Origin: Primulina eburnea
Lineage: Eukaryota > Streptophyta > Magnoliopsida > Lamiales > Gesneriaceae
Reading direction: 5' to 3'
NCBI RefSeq assembly: GCF_022965805.1
Contig: NC_133104.1
Span: 45,056,682-45,120,681 of the forward strand
Length of the DNA: 64,000 bases
Position 1 is the stretch's first letter, and every line of letters begins with the position of its first letter. Positions 1 to 13,013 of this stretch are shown here, one piece after another. The notes below the pieces were generated by a model. That model searched no databases and had not been told where the DNA came from. It saw only the letters and a list, made by a program, of their open reading frames with translations. The translations under genes were made by a program, and so were the position numbers.

Positions 1-454
1 GAGAAATTTTTCTATCTAGGTAGGTTTTTCCGTAATATTTTAAGCTCAGAATCCGGGCCGATCCGAGAATTCGCTGGAGGGGACTAGACGGGATAGACAG
101 CGACTCAATGAATTTTTTTTTGGTTTTTTTTTTTTTTTGGAGTTGGGGGAGTCCTGATTTTTCAGACAACTACTTATAAAATTCGAAACCTGTTCATCTT
201 ATAGCCTGCTAGATCCGCTCTGCGTTTGATAACAAGTTTGGGAGCAAGATTTATCAAAATGAGTACCGGCAGTAATTAGTTTGTATTCTTTCTTGCTTTT
301 ACAGATCTCTTTTACGAAGTGGACGGAGACAATATGCGTGCCATCATACTTCGCCATTAGCTAAAATGGGATATACTCTGAAATGTGATTACAAAGTCAT
401 ATGAAGTAATAATGTCTATAACTGATTCTTGATGGTAAATTTTACTTGTATCAG

Positions 455-1912
455 AGGGCTACCTAGCCTGAGCTTGTCTGGAACCTTGTCGTCTAGGATT
501 GGAAATCTTACTAATCTGCAGTCTGTGTAAGTTATTCATGTCCACAATGTTCTCGTTTATGCTAAATGTTCCCTTAATGTGAAGTATTCAACTCACTGAA
601 ATGTTCTTTGAACCATTGTAACTAACGAGCTGATTATTTCTCCCATTTGGGCATACGTAGGTTGCTGCAAAACAATAATATTTCAGGTCCAATTCCGTAT
701 GTCATTGTAAAATTAGAAAAGCTTCAAACACGGTCTGTCCAGCAAAAAGCTGTTTGGTGAAATACCGGATTCTCTGGGCAATCTGAAGAACTTGAATTAT
801 CTGCGAGTTTTTAAGACTTTGCCCTAAAAATTTGGCGTTTGCATGTTCTTTACATTGATTCATATTCCACTATCCTTCGAGCAAGAGAGGCATCTTAACA
901 ACAACAGCCTCAGCGGACTGGTACCCGACTCTCTTGCCAAAGTCGAAAGCCTTACCCTTGTGTATGTTGCTCCTTTCGATTTCCCGTTTCCCGATCAATG
1001 TTGATTGTGTAAGTAAACCAATGTTGATTGTGTAAGTAAACCAATTAGTCCCAAACATTCTTGAATAATTAAATACTTGCATTATTTATGAATTCTTTCA
1101 GGGACGTTTCTTTCAATGATTTAAATGGTCCTTTGCCAAAATTTCTGCCCGAACATTTAAGTAGGTCATCTCTGTGTTTCTTTGACGGATCATCTCTTGC
1201 ATTATACCTGTCTCATTGCTGGAATTTTCCATTTCGAAGTAGTCAGAAATTCCTTGATTTGTGGGCTAACTTCTCAGAACAATTGCTCTGTCTGTACTAT
1301 ATCCACAGTGGTGGTCCTTCCCACCAGATGCTGTTAAAGGTATATTTCACTTCCTCCCCGAGCATTTCATTGCTTCTATGGAGTCTAAATATCTATCTTT
1401 TTTCCAGAACAATCAAACATAAGAGCAAAACGCCGTGTTGCCATTGCTTTTGGAACGAGTTTTGTCGCCGTGTTTTCAATAATCATTATTGTTAGCTTGC
1501 TCAGTTTGTGGAGATGTAGACACAATCAGCATATTTTCTTCGATGTTAATGGTAAGTTCAACTTAACATGTTTGTTGCGTACCCGGAGCAGCTTACGAGA
1601 ACTTACATTTTGTTGGCAGAACAATATGATCCTGAGGTATATTTCGGCCACTCAAGAAATTATACATTTAAGGAACTCCGAGCTGCAAAGAGCCATTTCA
1701 ACTCAAAGAATATACTGGGGAAGGGAAGATTTGGTATTGTGTACAAAGGCCAGTTGCATGATGGAACTGTGGTGGCTGTCAAAAGGTTAAAAGATTACAA
1801 TGCTGTGGGCGGTGAAATACAGTTCCAGACAGAAGTAGAGTTGATCAGTTTGGCTGTTCACATATATCTTCTTCTTGAAAATGAGCGATCGGTAAATTTT
1901 CATTGCTTATAA
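455..1912 (+). pseudogene. Decayed NIK-like LRR receptor kinase fragment
   Basis: Remnant of an LRR-II receptor-like kinase of the NIK type. In order I can read LRR pieces at about 466-526 (SGTLSSRIGNLTNLQSV), 661-730 (LLQNNNISGPIP), 745-808 (GEIPDSLGNLKNLNYLRV), 898-965 (NNNSLSGLVPDSLAKVESL) and 1102-1155 (SFNDLNGPLPKF). These are followed by a transmembrane stretch near 1425-1525 and the juxtamembrane RHNQHIFFDVN motif. The start of the kinase domain lies at 1670-1855, with the glycine loop as GKGRFGIVYKG and the VAVKRLKD lysine motif. The LRR exons are no longer in one frame, and two are fused with bases missing. The kinase stops shortly after the GGEIQFQTEVELISLAVH motif, so the catalytic loop and activation segment are absent. 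No functional receptor can be made from it. Confidence 0.85.
998..1043. repeat. 23-bp perfect tandem duplication
   Basis: Two identical 23-base units, 998-1020 and 1021-1043, abut each other inside a former intron of the NIK-like pseudogene. This is a recent local slippage or duplication event. Confidence 0.9.
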
Positions 1913-1998
1913 ATTTGATCGATCAGTTTGGCTGTTCACATATATCTTCTTCTTGAAAATGAGCGATCGGTAAATTTTCATTGCTTATAAATTTGATC
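1843..1998. repeat. 78-bp perfect tandem duplication in the broken kinase exon
   Basis: Positions 1843-1920 and 1921-1998 are identical as far as I can read. The unit contains the last recognisable kinase codons and the in-frame stop, so the duplication lies exactly where the kinase reading frame is lost. Identity between copies suggests it is young compared with the decay of the LRR exons. Confidence 0.9.
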
Positions 1999-3485
1999 CT
2001 GGGCTTGCCGTGGTTAGTAGGAACAAAGGGTTTTAAATAGATGGTGATCTTGAGAATTTGTGGATACATAGTTGGAATAGAGCCAGATGCGTCTTTTCAG
2101 ATTATGAAAATCATTCAAGATAAATATGATGTATTATAATAAATTATGCTCTCTCTTTTCTTTTCTTTTTGCCTTTTAACAATTTCTAAATCCTTTGAAT
2201 ATATATTAAATCATTATCCACTATGTCCTCTTTTCCACCATTCAAGTTGCTCACCTGGATCTACTCTGATTTGGACTGCCCCGTTAAATTTAAATGCAAT
2301 AATTAAGCAGATGGAAAAAAAATAGAGAAGAAACTATTCTTAAGAAAGTTTTGCCTTGCTGGGAACATACAAATTAAAATTCAAGAATGATTACTTATCG
2401 TGTAGTTAAACAATATAAAGCATTCTATGGTTGACTACACGTTTATCATGTATATTGCATGCTTTTGATATCAGTGAATCCCACTAATTATTCACACGAA
2501 TCACCAACTTTCCCCCCAAATCAATTAATCTTCCACTAATCACAATATATACAAATTGATTCAAACATCTCATAAGTTCACATACATTACTCTATAAAAT
2601 TTAGTCAGTACCGATCCGAATTGAACAACTTTTAGATATGAATCTAACTTTTAAAAGAAACCCCATGAGTCACAACATACACGGTACATCCATATTATTT
2701 TAGACTCATAACGACTTTTTTGAATTAAATCACTATCTTGAAGACAGTATAAAAACTAGACATACACAATAATCAATACACACACACACACACGAATCTC
2801 AATCGTTTACACAATAAAAACCCAAAATGCTATATCCCCGATTAGGGTCAGCCCACTTAGACGGAGCTGTGTGCAATGTTATCCTCCACTCCAAATTCAA
2901 CTATATAATTAATAAATATTTTGAGCTACATATTTATTTTATATTTTCAAAAAACATTACCCGATGTCACATTCTAAATTTCCCAACTCATTTTCCAATT
3001 GACGTGAGATAAATATAAATTTTACATGTTTCTTTCGGAATTCTAAATATATTTCATGATTTTATGATTCTTGCCATACAGAATTTACTATATCTTATAT
3101 GCACCACACATCTCACGATTTTGTTTTTCATTTCCTGTCTAGGTTTAATATGTAAGGTTTTTTTATTTTATTTTTCACATTCAGATATTATAATTAATTG
3201 TAGAATTCATTTTTTTTTAAATATATAGAATATAATAAAAGATTTGATAAAACCATATATGAAATTTCACTCCCTATCAGCTACCGATCAATCCATATTT
3301 TGTTTAGCAATATAATAGAAAAGTAATCAAACACCATATATAAAATTATACATTCTAGCTGGTAGATTCAAATATTTAATTATATATTTGTTTTGGATAT
3401 AAAATTTAAAGGATGAATAATGGGAATATAATTCCAAGCCTCCACGATTATGCTGAACAATTATCAATTGATACGATCCAAGTTG

Positions 3486-3523
<38 letters not shown>

Positions 3524-5805
3524 CGTATATATAAATGACTACAATATAAAATAATATCACTTTCTCCTAAAATGGTTAAGAATCTTGTTCATCTTTTGAC
3601 CACGAACTCGGAACATTCCCGACTAATTATTTTTTTAAATATATACCGATATAAAAAAATTATTATTATTTTTAGAGTCAAACAGTTGGGAAAAATTGGT
3701 TGAGCGCAACATTCAAATCATAAAGAAATTATTAATTAATTTGAGTAAGCTAGTTTCTGGGAAGTGACTTTATAATAATTTATATTATATACATAATCAC
3801 TTTATTTTAATAGGCTATGCTTTTTAACAAAGCTTGTTTCCCTCTTAATTTCAGGGTCTGAGATTAAAGTGAGTGCTTAATTAAACAATTAAAGGAACGA
3901 GGTTTCGTTAATTAATTAATATTCTAAACACAACACTAATTTATTAAGATGTACTTTACACCTTGCAATGCTCTTTTTTGGTTGCATAGATAGATAGAGT
4001 AATTTTCTCTAAAATATTTAGACATTATGTTATAATTTAAAGATGGTTTTTATAAGATATAAATATAATTAATTAAAATCTTTGTTTAAATATGGAAATT
4101 TTAGATTTATAATATTTCATCGTATTTTTTTTATTAGTTGTTATTTGATCATTTAAATAAGATTAATCAGAACAGAATTTCCAGATAAGTATGTACGAGT
4201 AAACATTAAGGTAGCCTTGTATTACGCTGTGTGAAAATTTTGTCCGCCTCTGTACTCATGTATGGGTCTATATATATAAATAATATTATGCAATTATTGT
4301 GTATAAATAATTATTGTTGGAGTTAAGTCAATATTTATATTCCGAATAATTTTTATGAAAAATATTTGTTATTTTTTTATAATTTGTAAAATTATTATGT
4401 GGAAGATTGTATATAAATTTGTTATATAATAATATTTAATATATAAAGATAAATATATATAGTTAAGGGTGTATTTTGTTGGATACATTGGAGTAAATAA
4501 TTAAATCTCATCGTCGTTTGGTTGTATTTTATATCTTAATTGTTTATCTCATATGAATTAAATTATTTAATCAAAAATTACAAAATTATCCTTGATATAT
4601 TTTTTTATTTATTATATTCATCAATTATTAAAACAAACAAAGTAATAATTTATTATCTTATTTCAAATTCAATCAATCAAACCAAACGTATTACTATTTG
4701 TTAAATAATATTCCACATACCACTTAATATTTTAATAATTATTTATCATATCTCATCCTATCAACTCAAATAAACGCACCTTTAAAGTACAGATATCGTG
4801 ACATTAAATTCTACAACTTATGATTTATCTAGAATATAGATAGTATAGCATGCATAGTATAAATAAATAAAACATACATCTAAAATTAAATTTATGACTT
4901 AAGTTGCACAATAAAATCATGATTTTCTTCACATAATTTATAATTTACAAGGAAGCCATAATAAATGTAAAAAATATGTTTACTGTAAAATGGAAAATAA
5001 AAATTAAATTCCATAAACTAAACGAGCTTTGATCCAAGTGTAGCCATTAATAAATAACATAAACTTGTTTTGACCATAAAAGCTGATATTATATATTAAT
5101 ATGGTAAATTTGAAAAAATAATGTATCAAAATGCAGTTTTAGAGCAATAAAACAAACGGAGATAAAATTGGTTTTGGGTAATGGAAAAATGAATGAATAC
5201 TGTTCTCAGCTTTAACTGCAAACATATCAGATCACATCAAATCAATCCATCAATCAAACATTGCCCCCAACTTGTTTTTGCTTTGTTTATGCACTCTTTT
5301 CTACCCTTTTTTTTTGTTTTTAATTTTTGGATCATTGCGCTATAAAAGTTTTGAATTCTTTTTTATCAAACAAATTCTACATGTTCTATATGATATTAAC
5401 GCTATAAAATTTTGAGTAAAGATGTTGTAAGACGATTTTATAAATTTATTTTTAATGAGATGGAACAATTTGATTAATAATTAAAAAATAATATTTTAAT
5501 TTTAATATGATCTTTTAAATTTCAGAAATTATTACTTAATTTAATTGTTTTAATATGTATACACACACAGCAACATATGATGTATTTTATATCGGGAGAC
5601 AAACTATTTATCTGATAATTTTCAATATAAATACAAACAAATTTGTAGATCACAACTATGTATTCTACGATGTACAATGTGGATGTTTTAGTTCATATTA
5701 ATACATCAACTAAAATATATTTTCTCAGAATTTACTATGATTATTATTTAGTAATAATAATATAAAATCGATAAATATACAAAAATCAGTAATTTAAGGG
5801 TTTTA
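1999..5805. other. AT-rich intergenic stretch, no gene seen
   Basis: About 3.8 kb between the receptor-kinase relic and the KNOX gene. It is very AT-rich, with a short CA repeat near 2778-2793 and a TTA trinucleotide run at about 3487-3523. I found no open frame with family resemblance on either strand. The distal part presumably holds the KNOX promoter, but I could not support individual sites. Confidence 0.6.
3487..3523. repeat. (TTA)n microsatellite
   Basis: About twelve uninterrupted TTA/ATT units. Short open frames over this run give only poly-asparagine and are not genes. Confidence 0.95.
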
Positions 5806-6108
5806 TTGGGTAATAATATGCTTTGTTTCCATTTCATCTACAAATTATACTTCCCTCAAGCACCTTTCAAGATCCAAACCTCTCGTTTGATTTTAAGTCA
5901 CGGCCATAACCCTTTCACCGCCGCCACAGCCACCGGCGCTGCCAGCGCTGTGGAGAGCTCTGACATTCCGAACAGTCATGTTGTTTAGTTTTCTTCCTCG
6001 GAGTACATAAGGATAATCTATTTATTGCTAAAGTGTTGCGTGAAGTTTCTTCGAACACATATATTCTCACTGCAGCGGAAACATTTGACGAGTTCTGAAT
6101 CTGTATAT

Positions 6109-9100
6109 ATGGATGAAATATATGGAATTCATTCGACAAGTACCGATCATGACTACGCAGACAAGGCTTTAATGTCTCCCGAGAATCTTATAATTCCAGC
6201 TGAATACCAGCAATATTACTACCCTTCTTTTGTCTACTCCCCCGACCAGCGCCACCGGATTCCGGTGTTTGGATCGGAAGGATTGGGATTTCAGAGTTCG
6301 GTGCCATCGGAATCAGCTTCCATTAATTTTCAGAATCAAAGAGAAGGGGATGATGAAAATGAACAGGCTGATTCCAGGATGCTTAAGGCCAGAATCGCTT
6401 CACATCCTTCCTACACAAAATTACTCGACGCCTATATTGACTGCCAGAAGGTTTAAATGATTTTAAAAAAATTTGTTTTTCCTAGGTGTTTTCAAGAACT
6501 GATTCTTTTATACACGTCTTTGCTGTTTATGAGTAGCTGGTGTACTTATTCGATCACGGTTTTGTGGGTTTCTCTGTGATGATTTCAAATAAAAATCATG
6601 GGTTTTTGGTGGATGGTTTTAAAAATATCTTTTTTATTATTATTCATACTAGCAGAAGGTTTGGAGTCAGCTGTAAATTTCTCTTTTTTGTATTATATCT
6701 GAAGGTTGGAGCTCCTCCAGAGATAGCTCGTTTACTGGACGAAATCCGGCGAGAGAAGGATTTATATAGACAAGATACAGTTGCAACGTGCATAGGAATC
6801 GATCCTGAACTCGATGAGTTTATGGTATCTCTCTCCGACTCTTTCTCTAAAAAACACGCACAAAACACACACCAGTATATTTCATCGTTTGCAGTTGTTG
6901 AAAGTCGGAACTTTTTCCTTGAAGGAAACATATTGCGACATACTGATGAAGTACAAGTCGGATCTGTCAAAACCATTCGAAGAAGCTACATCTTTTCTAA
7001 ACAATATCGAAACCCAACTCTGCAATTTAAGCATAGGTAAGTCATATTCATGAGTTTTCTCCCAGCAGTTACGGATGTCTTTTCTCTTGTTTGTGTACTT
7101 TACAGACGAGATCATTTAATTCATTATTGTCCATGCGTTTGTTCTGTGTTCAGATTTTATATATAGAATTCTGACCCTAATAACGAAAAATCATAAACCC
7201 TCAACTTTGTTGGTTGCCGGTGTTTCTCAAGGTTCTTGCTTTTGTTTAGTTTATAATTTAAATAACTTATAATAACAGTAATATAAAGAAAGTGTAAAAT
7301 TTTTCTTCAGAAATATTTTCCAGACACTGCTGATCTATATATTTTAATTAGTTTATGGAATGTCTGTAAGTGTTACTGTGACATGTGATCTCTTTTTCTT
7401 GTTTGTACAGTTAAGAGTAAACCTTAAACGAAAAGTCAAGGGGTATTCCACAATCAAAAAACTCTGCAAAACTGTGAACACTTGTCTCCTTGTTCTGTTG
7501 TCTTTGGTTTTCCTTTGGAGTTTTTATTAGGTTCATTTCCTATCTATTTTTATCGATTATTTTTTATACTCAAGTCATTTTATTCAATAGATTAGATATT
7601 TCTGAAAAGAATCAACTTCTGTTTCAGTACATTAGTCAGTTATCAGTAGAGTTGGTCTTGCCTGAAAACCATTCACTTCGCTATCAATTTTCTGAAAATT
7701 TAAAGAATGAATGGTGTTTTCAAGATATATTTTATACAATGTATTTATTCTAAATCTTGGAATAAAATCAATCTAGGGAATCAAGGTTCTCTTGGGTTAC
7801 TAGGATCTTAACGAAAATGGGATTTATATATTCACCATTGTGAATGGATTTACCGTTTGTTTCTACAATGAGAAAGAACAAAGAAACATGCTTCAAAAAA
7901 CTTTCCAAGTTTTAATTTGTGAAGTTTTCAGATATAACATCTCACGTTCTCCAGTTGAGGAAGATTAGTACCGATGACCTTGATGGTGCATGTTTAAGCC
8001 TATTTTTGGTTTGAAATGTGCACGAAAACAAAGCTTTGCAGCATATGAATATTGTCATGCATTTGTTGAGATAGAATGGAAAATTTTGATATTTATTTTT
8101 CATTTGATGGATGACGGGAAGTTTCTTAAGAATTTTGGTTCTTGAATTGTGGTGCTATATGCAATATACATATGGCGACACTTGTGATGGAGTTTCAAGT
8201 TCCAAGGGATTATTTGTTGGCATGAAATACGAGAAATGAACATTGGAATTTGGAAAGTGTCTAATTGCTAATTGGTGGGAAGTTAAAGAGCTACGTCTTC
8301 TCTTTGATTATGAAGTTGATATAATTGAACCACTTTATTAATTAAATATGTGCTTGCAGAAGATGAAAAAGATGAATATTTCCAGCTTGAACAAGCTTTA
8401 CTTTAAATATTTAGCTATCTTGCATGTATTTAGGATTAGTTTGGGCACGGTAATCACACCTTGAAAAACACCATTATTTCCTAAATACTTATTTAAAAAG
8501 AGCAGAATCATTTCTAATATTTAGATTTAGATGCAGCAGAGAAAAATAGACTTTCTAAGCTTTTTTTTTTTCATTTTTTCAGTAAAAGGTTTGAGTTGAA
8601 ACGCATAGAACGGCCCACCGACTGGGTGGGATGTTTAGTTAAGTAAGTTTTAGGTAAATCTCCTCCCTTATTTTAACAAAGAAATGCATGCAACGTATAT
8701 TTGATTTCTCAAAACAATACTTTTAGGAGCAATTTTTTAGAATGAATTTGCATGTTTTTTTTAAAAAAAATGAAAATATATTTATTCAAATAAATAAATA
8801 CTGCTAAATATACAACATATAAATGATACAACGATATTTACAATAATTATATCACGAGATTTTGTATTAAATTTATATTAGATTGTGATAAATGAATTTT
8901 TTGTGTAGTAAAAATTTGGCAGTACATATAATATTACTCTATTCAAATGGACTCTTAACAGAATATGAAAACATCGATCACCCTGCTGATTAAGCTGTAA
9001 AGTTGAGTATTTGATTATGGTATGGTGGTTTGACATAACATAATATATTAGATCAAATGGGGTTTCTGATGATGTCATTGTTCATATTCATTAATGTGTT

Positions 9101-10955
9101 ATTTACATATAATTGTTGTGTATTTTTTAAGGATTATTATAACCTTTGATGAGTTTGCATTGTCGATTCGATTAAATAATTGAGTGCAAAGTGTACTTGT
9201 ATGTGGTTTAAGTACAATCGGGATCTGATCTTAAATCTGTTTGCTGGCACAGCTCTTTTACTTAGTTTAATCTTTATCTCTGTTAAGAGAAAAGTTACAC
9301 TTTTTTTCTTTTATATTCTTCACGTCTCTCTATTCAAAGGGGCTCCCGGGATAGAGAATTCATCTGCAAACTATTCCATTAAAAAAAATGAAATGATTTT
9401 ACGACATGAAATGGCTGGCTGGCTGGCATGTAAGAATCCCAAATGGTGTTGTAGAGACCATTTGCTGGAGTAAACGCCTTCTTGTATTTGCAGAGTGAAA
9501 CAACGACGACGAAGGGGGGCTATGGGAAGGTAGTATCAACTTTTCGATAATAATGTGAAAAAGCCCGGATAAGGCGGGTGGTCGAATTTTCACATGGACG
9601 CCCGGGGTTTACGCTGAAGGCCCGGCCCACATTCATTATCTTTACACACACATGCACACCACCTGTTCTTTCCAGATTTTTGCATTAATGTCGTCAAATC
9701 AAACATATTCATTGAACATCGTGCCACATTATTATTTAAAAATAAAAATGAGGTAGTGGTCTGGTCATCGGGGAAACTTGTCTGGACATGCATTTTGAAT
9801 TTGATAATTTGCGGTTTCAATTTGGAGTCTTGAAACTCGGGTAGGATCATAGAACCTGTGCCCATTGTACCGTGGGGTCTACGTCCCATCCAGTAGTGTC
9901 TCGTCTAATAAAATATACCACGTGCAATTTAATAAACTTTAATTTGTTTTTGAAGCTTATTATTAATATATAAAATAGTGGGATTAACGAAATAGATTTG
10001 CCCAATAATCCGACTAATCAAATGGACAACTTCCGTTGATTAATCTATGTTCCTAGTCTTTGCTCCATTCTCTATGTGACCCATGAAATTTGGTTCCTTC
10101 ATCGTACTTGATAATATATGGTTGTCGCGGTTTAGCCCAAATTATTTATATGTAATTACGGTTTAGTTGCAGCATTCTATATGAAGTTGAAGCTTTTTTA
10201 GTCTCTGAAGTGACGTGTTACCGACTCGATTCGATGTCCTGATACATACCCGAATTGATCCTATGTTTAACAGATATCCTATCTGTTTGCACATCAAGTG
10301 GTGATGATTAAATCATTTGAATTATGGGACGAGATCAATCTTTTAGTACTTGCATTGATTATGTAAGTTTAATTGTAGATGACGGGGGTCTATCATCGGA
10401 AGAGGATTTAAGCGGAGGCGAGACAGAGACTCAGGACGCCGCCATGAAGGGAGAAGATCGTGAGCTGAAGGACAGGCTTTTGCAGAGGTATGGTAGCCAT
10501 ATTAGTAGTCTACAGAAAGAGTTTTCTAAGAAGAAGAAGAAAGGAAAACTACCAAAGGAGGCTAGGCAAATGTTGCTCGAGTGGTGGAATGTGCACTCCA
10601 AATGGCCATATCCAACGGTTAGTATACCATTAAAGCTTATGTTGTTGGGGAAGATGTATGCACTAGGTTTTTTTATTTTTTATTTTGTTATGTCGTGGTA
10701 TCCGCAGCCATTATCTTCAGGTATTCTCTGGTGAACTCCGAATAAGTCGATCGAGAGTTTTTCTTCTAATAAACCATGAGCTGGATTTATGTGCAGGAAG
10801 CGGATAAGATATCTTTGGCGGAATCGACGGGATTAGATCAGAAGCAAATCAACAATTGGTTTATAAATCAAAGGAAACGCCATTGGAAACCATCCGAGAA
10901 CATGCAGTTGGCCATAATGGAGAATCTCTCTGGTCATTTTTACGCTGGAAATTGA
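6109..10955 (+). CDS. KNAT6: Class I KNOX homeodomain protein, KNAT2/KNAT6 type
   Basis: TALE homeobox transcription factor that maintains meristem and boundary identity in the nucleus, usually with BELL partners. Five exons: 6109-6450, 6705-6824, 6925-7036, 10379-10617, 10797-10955, all GT-AG, joining to 323 residues (usual class I size). The start is the ATG opening [10 protein letters not shown], which resembles KNAT2/6 N-termini. Domains: KNOX1 about 90-135, KNOX2 about 145-191, ELK about 217-240, then the three-residue-loop homeodomain about 242-304 with the PYP loop (residues 268-270) and recognition helix [13 protein letters not shown] (N295 in place). The KNOX2-to-ELK linker is short: exon 3 runs straight into [14 protein letters not shown]. 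Intron 3 is about 3.3 kb, as is typical for class I KNOX genes. KNAT2 and KNAT6 cannot be separated by eye. Family assignment is very secure. Confidence 0.95.
7037..10378 (+). other. Long KNOX intron 3
   Basis: 3.34 kb intron between the KNOX2-coding exon and the ELK/homeobox exons. It is mostly AT-rich with no coding resemblance. One patch around 9470-9640 is clearly more GC-rich than its surroundings and ends near a long CCCGG-containing stretch. Class I KNOX genes commonly carry regulatory elements in this large intron (family knowledge); no particular site is claimed here. Confidence 0.75.
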
Positions 10956-11872
10956 TCCGACTCCAAAAAAAGGGGGAAAAGGAATTGATCTTGTATATTT
11001 CTTAGAAATAATAATTCATCCTACTCACAACATAAAGTTGTAATCTTCGAGTTATTATATTTTATAAACGATCGGTTTCTAATTTGGATATATTTGGTAT
11101 TATGTTTTATATGAAATGAATGATTCATCATTCATGTATCTGCTATACTTTTTCGTACAAATCATTTTTTCCTGATTATATTAGATATAGAAATGTGATT
11201 TATTTCTTGGGTCCGAATTTTTTAAAAAATTATGCCCACGGTTAAGGTTCGCTTCATATCTGAAATGATGGGCTGTGACTTTACTATAGTATAGGGTTTC
11301 CATTTTAACATGTTTTGATTAGAAAAGAAAATACTAACATAAAGTGGATATAAATGAAAATCATTTACATTAAGCTATTCAACATATTTTGAATCTAAAA
11401 CACATTTAAAATTTCAATTTGAAGAAAAATATGAGAGAAACTCTTGTCGCTATCGCACGATAAATATATTAATATTAAGGTTATATTATTAACTTTACAC
11501 TCATATATGATATATACGTCGGATCCTTCCGAGTTATTACATTATCTATGGCAGTTAAGTTTCTCGAGAATTATTCCATTCCATGAGTCAAAGAAATGGC
11601 TCATCGAACTTCAAGGCTCAAAAGTGGAAACCAAACACACACCGTTATCAACACAATCCAATAAAATCCACACCTAATTTAGGAAAGCCACGAAAAACCA
11701 AAAACAAACGAGAAAATAACGCAGCCTTCGCCTTCACTCCTACACTTATTTAATCAAACTACAAACCAAAACCCAATTACCCTTTTAATATTACGTCCTT
11801 CATTGGCATTCAAACGCCTCAAAGGACGAATAAGCGAGAGAAATAATAATCAAAGTCCCCCCTAGAAACACA
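10956..11872. other. KNOX 3' flank and PMEI promoter region
   Basis: Holds the KNOX 3' UTR (AATAA-like signals around 11030-11070) and the upstream region of the inhibitor gene. A short leader runs straight into the ATG at 11873. I see no further gene. Confidence 0.5.
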
Positions 11873-12388
11873 ATGGCTTCACCGAGAACCGCAACTGCTT
11901 TCTCTATCGCCCTCATCGCCACCACCCTCTTCATCTCCTCCGCCACCGCCACTGCCGCCAACCCCTTCTGCAAAACCGCTGATGACAAGACCTTCTGCAA
12001 CTCTCTCGCAAAGGGAGCCAAAACCTGGGAGCAAGCCATGACTAATGTGCTCAATGCCGCCCTACAGAAGGCCAAAGCCGCCAAATCGATAGCCGACATG
12101 GTTGGGTCCAAGCTGCCGTCCAGTTTTAAGCCACAGACAAAAGAATCCATCGACAGCACATGCCATGAAACTTACGAATCCCTGGTTGACAACATCAAAT
12201 CTTGCCTTGGATTCGTTAAGAATGATCCCAACTCTTCTTTGAGAGTTTACCTGTCTGCAACTTCTTTCTCAGATTGCAAAGATGGGCTTGATGAGTTTGG
12301 TATTTCTTCCACGGAGGTGGATCAGTTAACCGCGGAGATACAGAAGTTGAGCAGCACTCTGTTGGCTATTGTTGAGACGAAGCCATGA
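11873..12388 (+). CDS. Invertase/pectin methylesterase inhibitor (PMEI) domain protein
   Basis: Single-exon gene for 171 residues, the usual size of the PMEI/C-VIF family. These small four-helix proteins act in the apoplast or vacuole by binding pectin methylesterases or acid invertases. Residues 1 to about 28 form a hydrophobic, alanine-rich signal peptide. The first disulfide hairpin pair is C33 and C42. The second pair is expected from C97 (start of the CHETYESLVDNI helix) and C135 (SDCKDGL); C111 is extra. Target enzyme cannot be told from sequence. The gene lies directly downstream of the KNOX gene, a neighbourhood also known in Arabidopsis, where an EDA24-like PMEI is near KNAT2. Confidence 0.93.
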   Translation: MASPRTATAFSIALIATTLFISSATATAANPFCKTADDKTFCNSLAKGAKTWEQAMTNVLNAALQKAKAAKSIADMVGSKLPSSFKPQTKESIDSTCHETYESLVDNIKSCLGFVKNDPNSSLRVYLSATSFSDCKDGLDEFGISSTEVDQLTAEIQKLSSTLLAIVETKP

Positions 12389-13013
12389 GTCCCATTAATT
12401 TATTCTCTGAGGTTATTTTATTTGATATCCATGAAATATTAATGATGTGTTTATTTTTTGTCAATATTTAGTGAGTGGATTAATGTGTAATTTATGAGAT
12501 ATTCACGTTTCCAACAAGGTGGGGTCGTAGAAAAATTTACATGTGCATTTGTTTCAGATTAACTGATCGAAATATAGTATTTTCATGTACTGCCATTTCT
12601 GAGAATGGAGATGACCATTCCATTTTATCTGAGATTTGTACTTGGAGATCATGTTCAGCATTGATTATTTATTGTGCATTACAATGCACACAATCATTAT
12701 TCTATGCGATAGACTAAAGATTCAAATTCGTTGGCAAGGAAAACAGAATAGATAGTGGTTTAAGGTTACTATGTTGATGCCGAATATGTAAATTAGAACA
12801 ATGACAAACGAGAGATTCAAATCCACCCACTCGATCCATATATTTGAAATAACTATCAAGCCCAATCAGAAAGATTCCAAGGTAGTAAAAGTATATGCTT
12901 GATCTTGTCTTCAGCACACTTGTAAATGTACATCCGAGTGTGAATGATAGAGCACAACTAGTTACCGTATATTTATATATAATTGAAGTGTGGTGCCACT
13001 TGATAAGCTTCAT
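12389..13013. other. Convergent 3' region between PMEI and PHS1
   Basis: 3' UTRs of two convergent genes. AT-rich, with no additional reading frame that I can support. Confidence 0.5.

Noticed and set aside
3327..3560. Poly-asparagine protein
   Set aside because: Translation of the (TTA)n microsatellite in AT-rich spacer.
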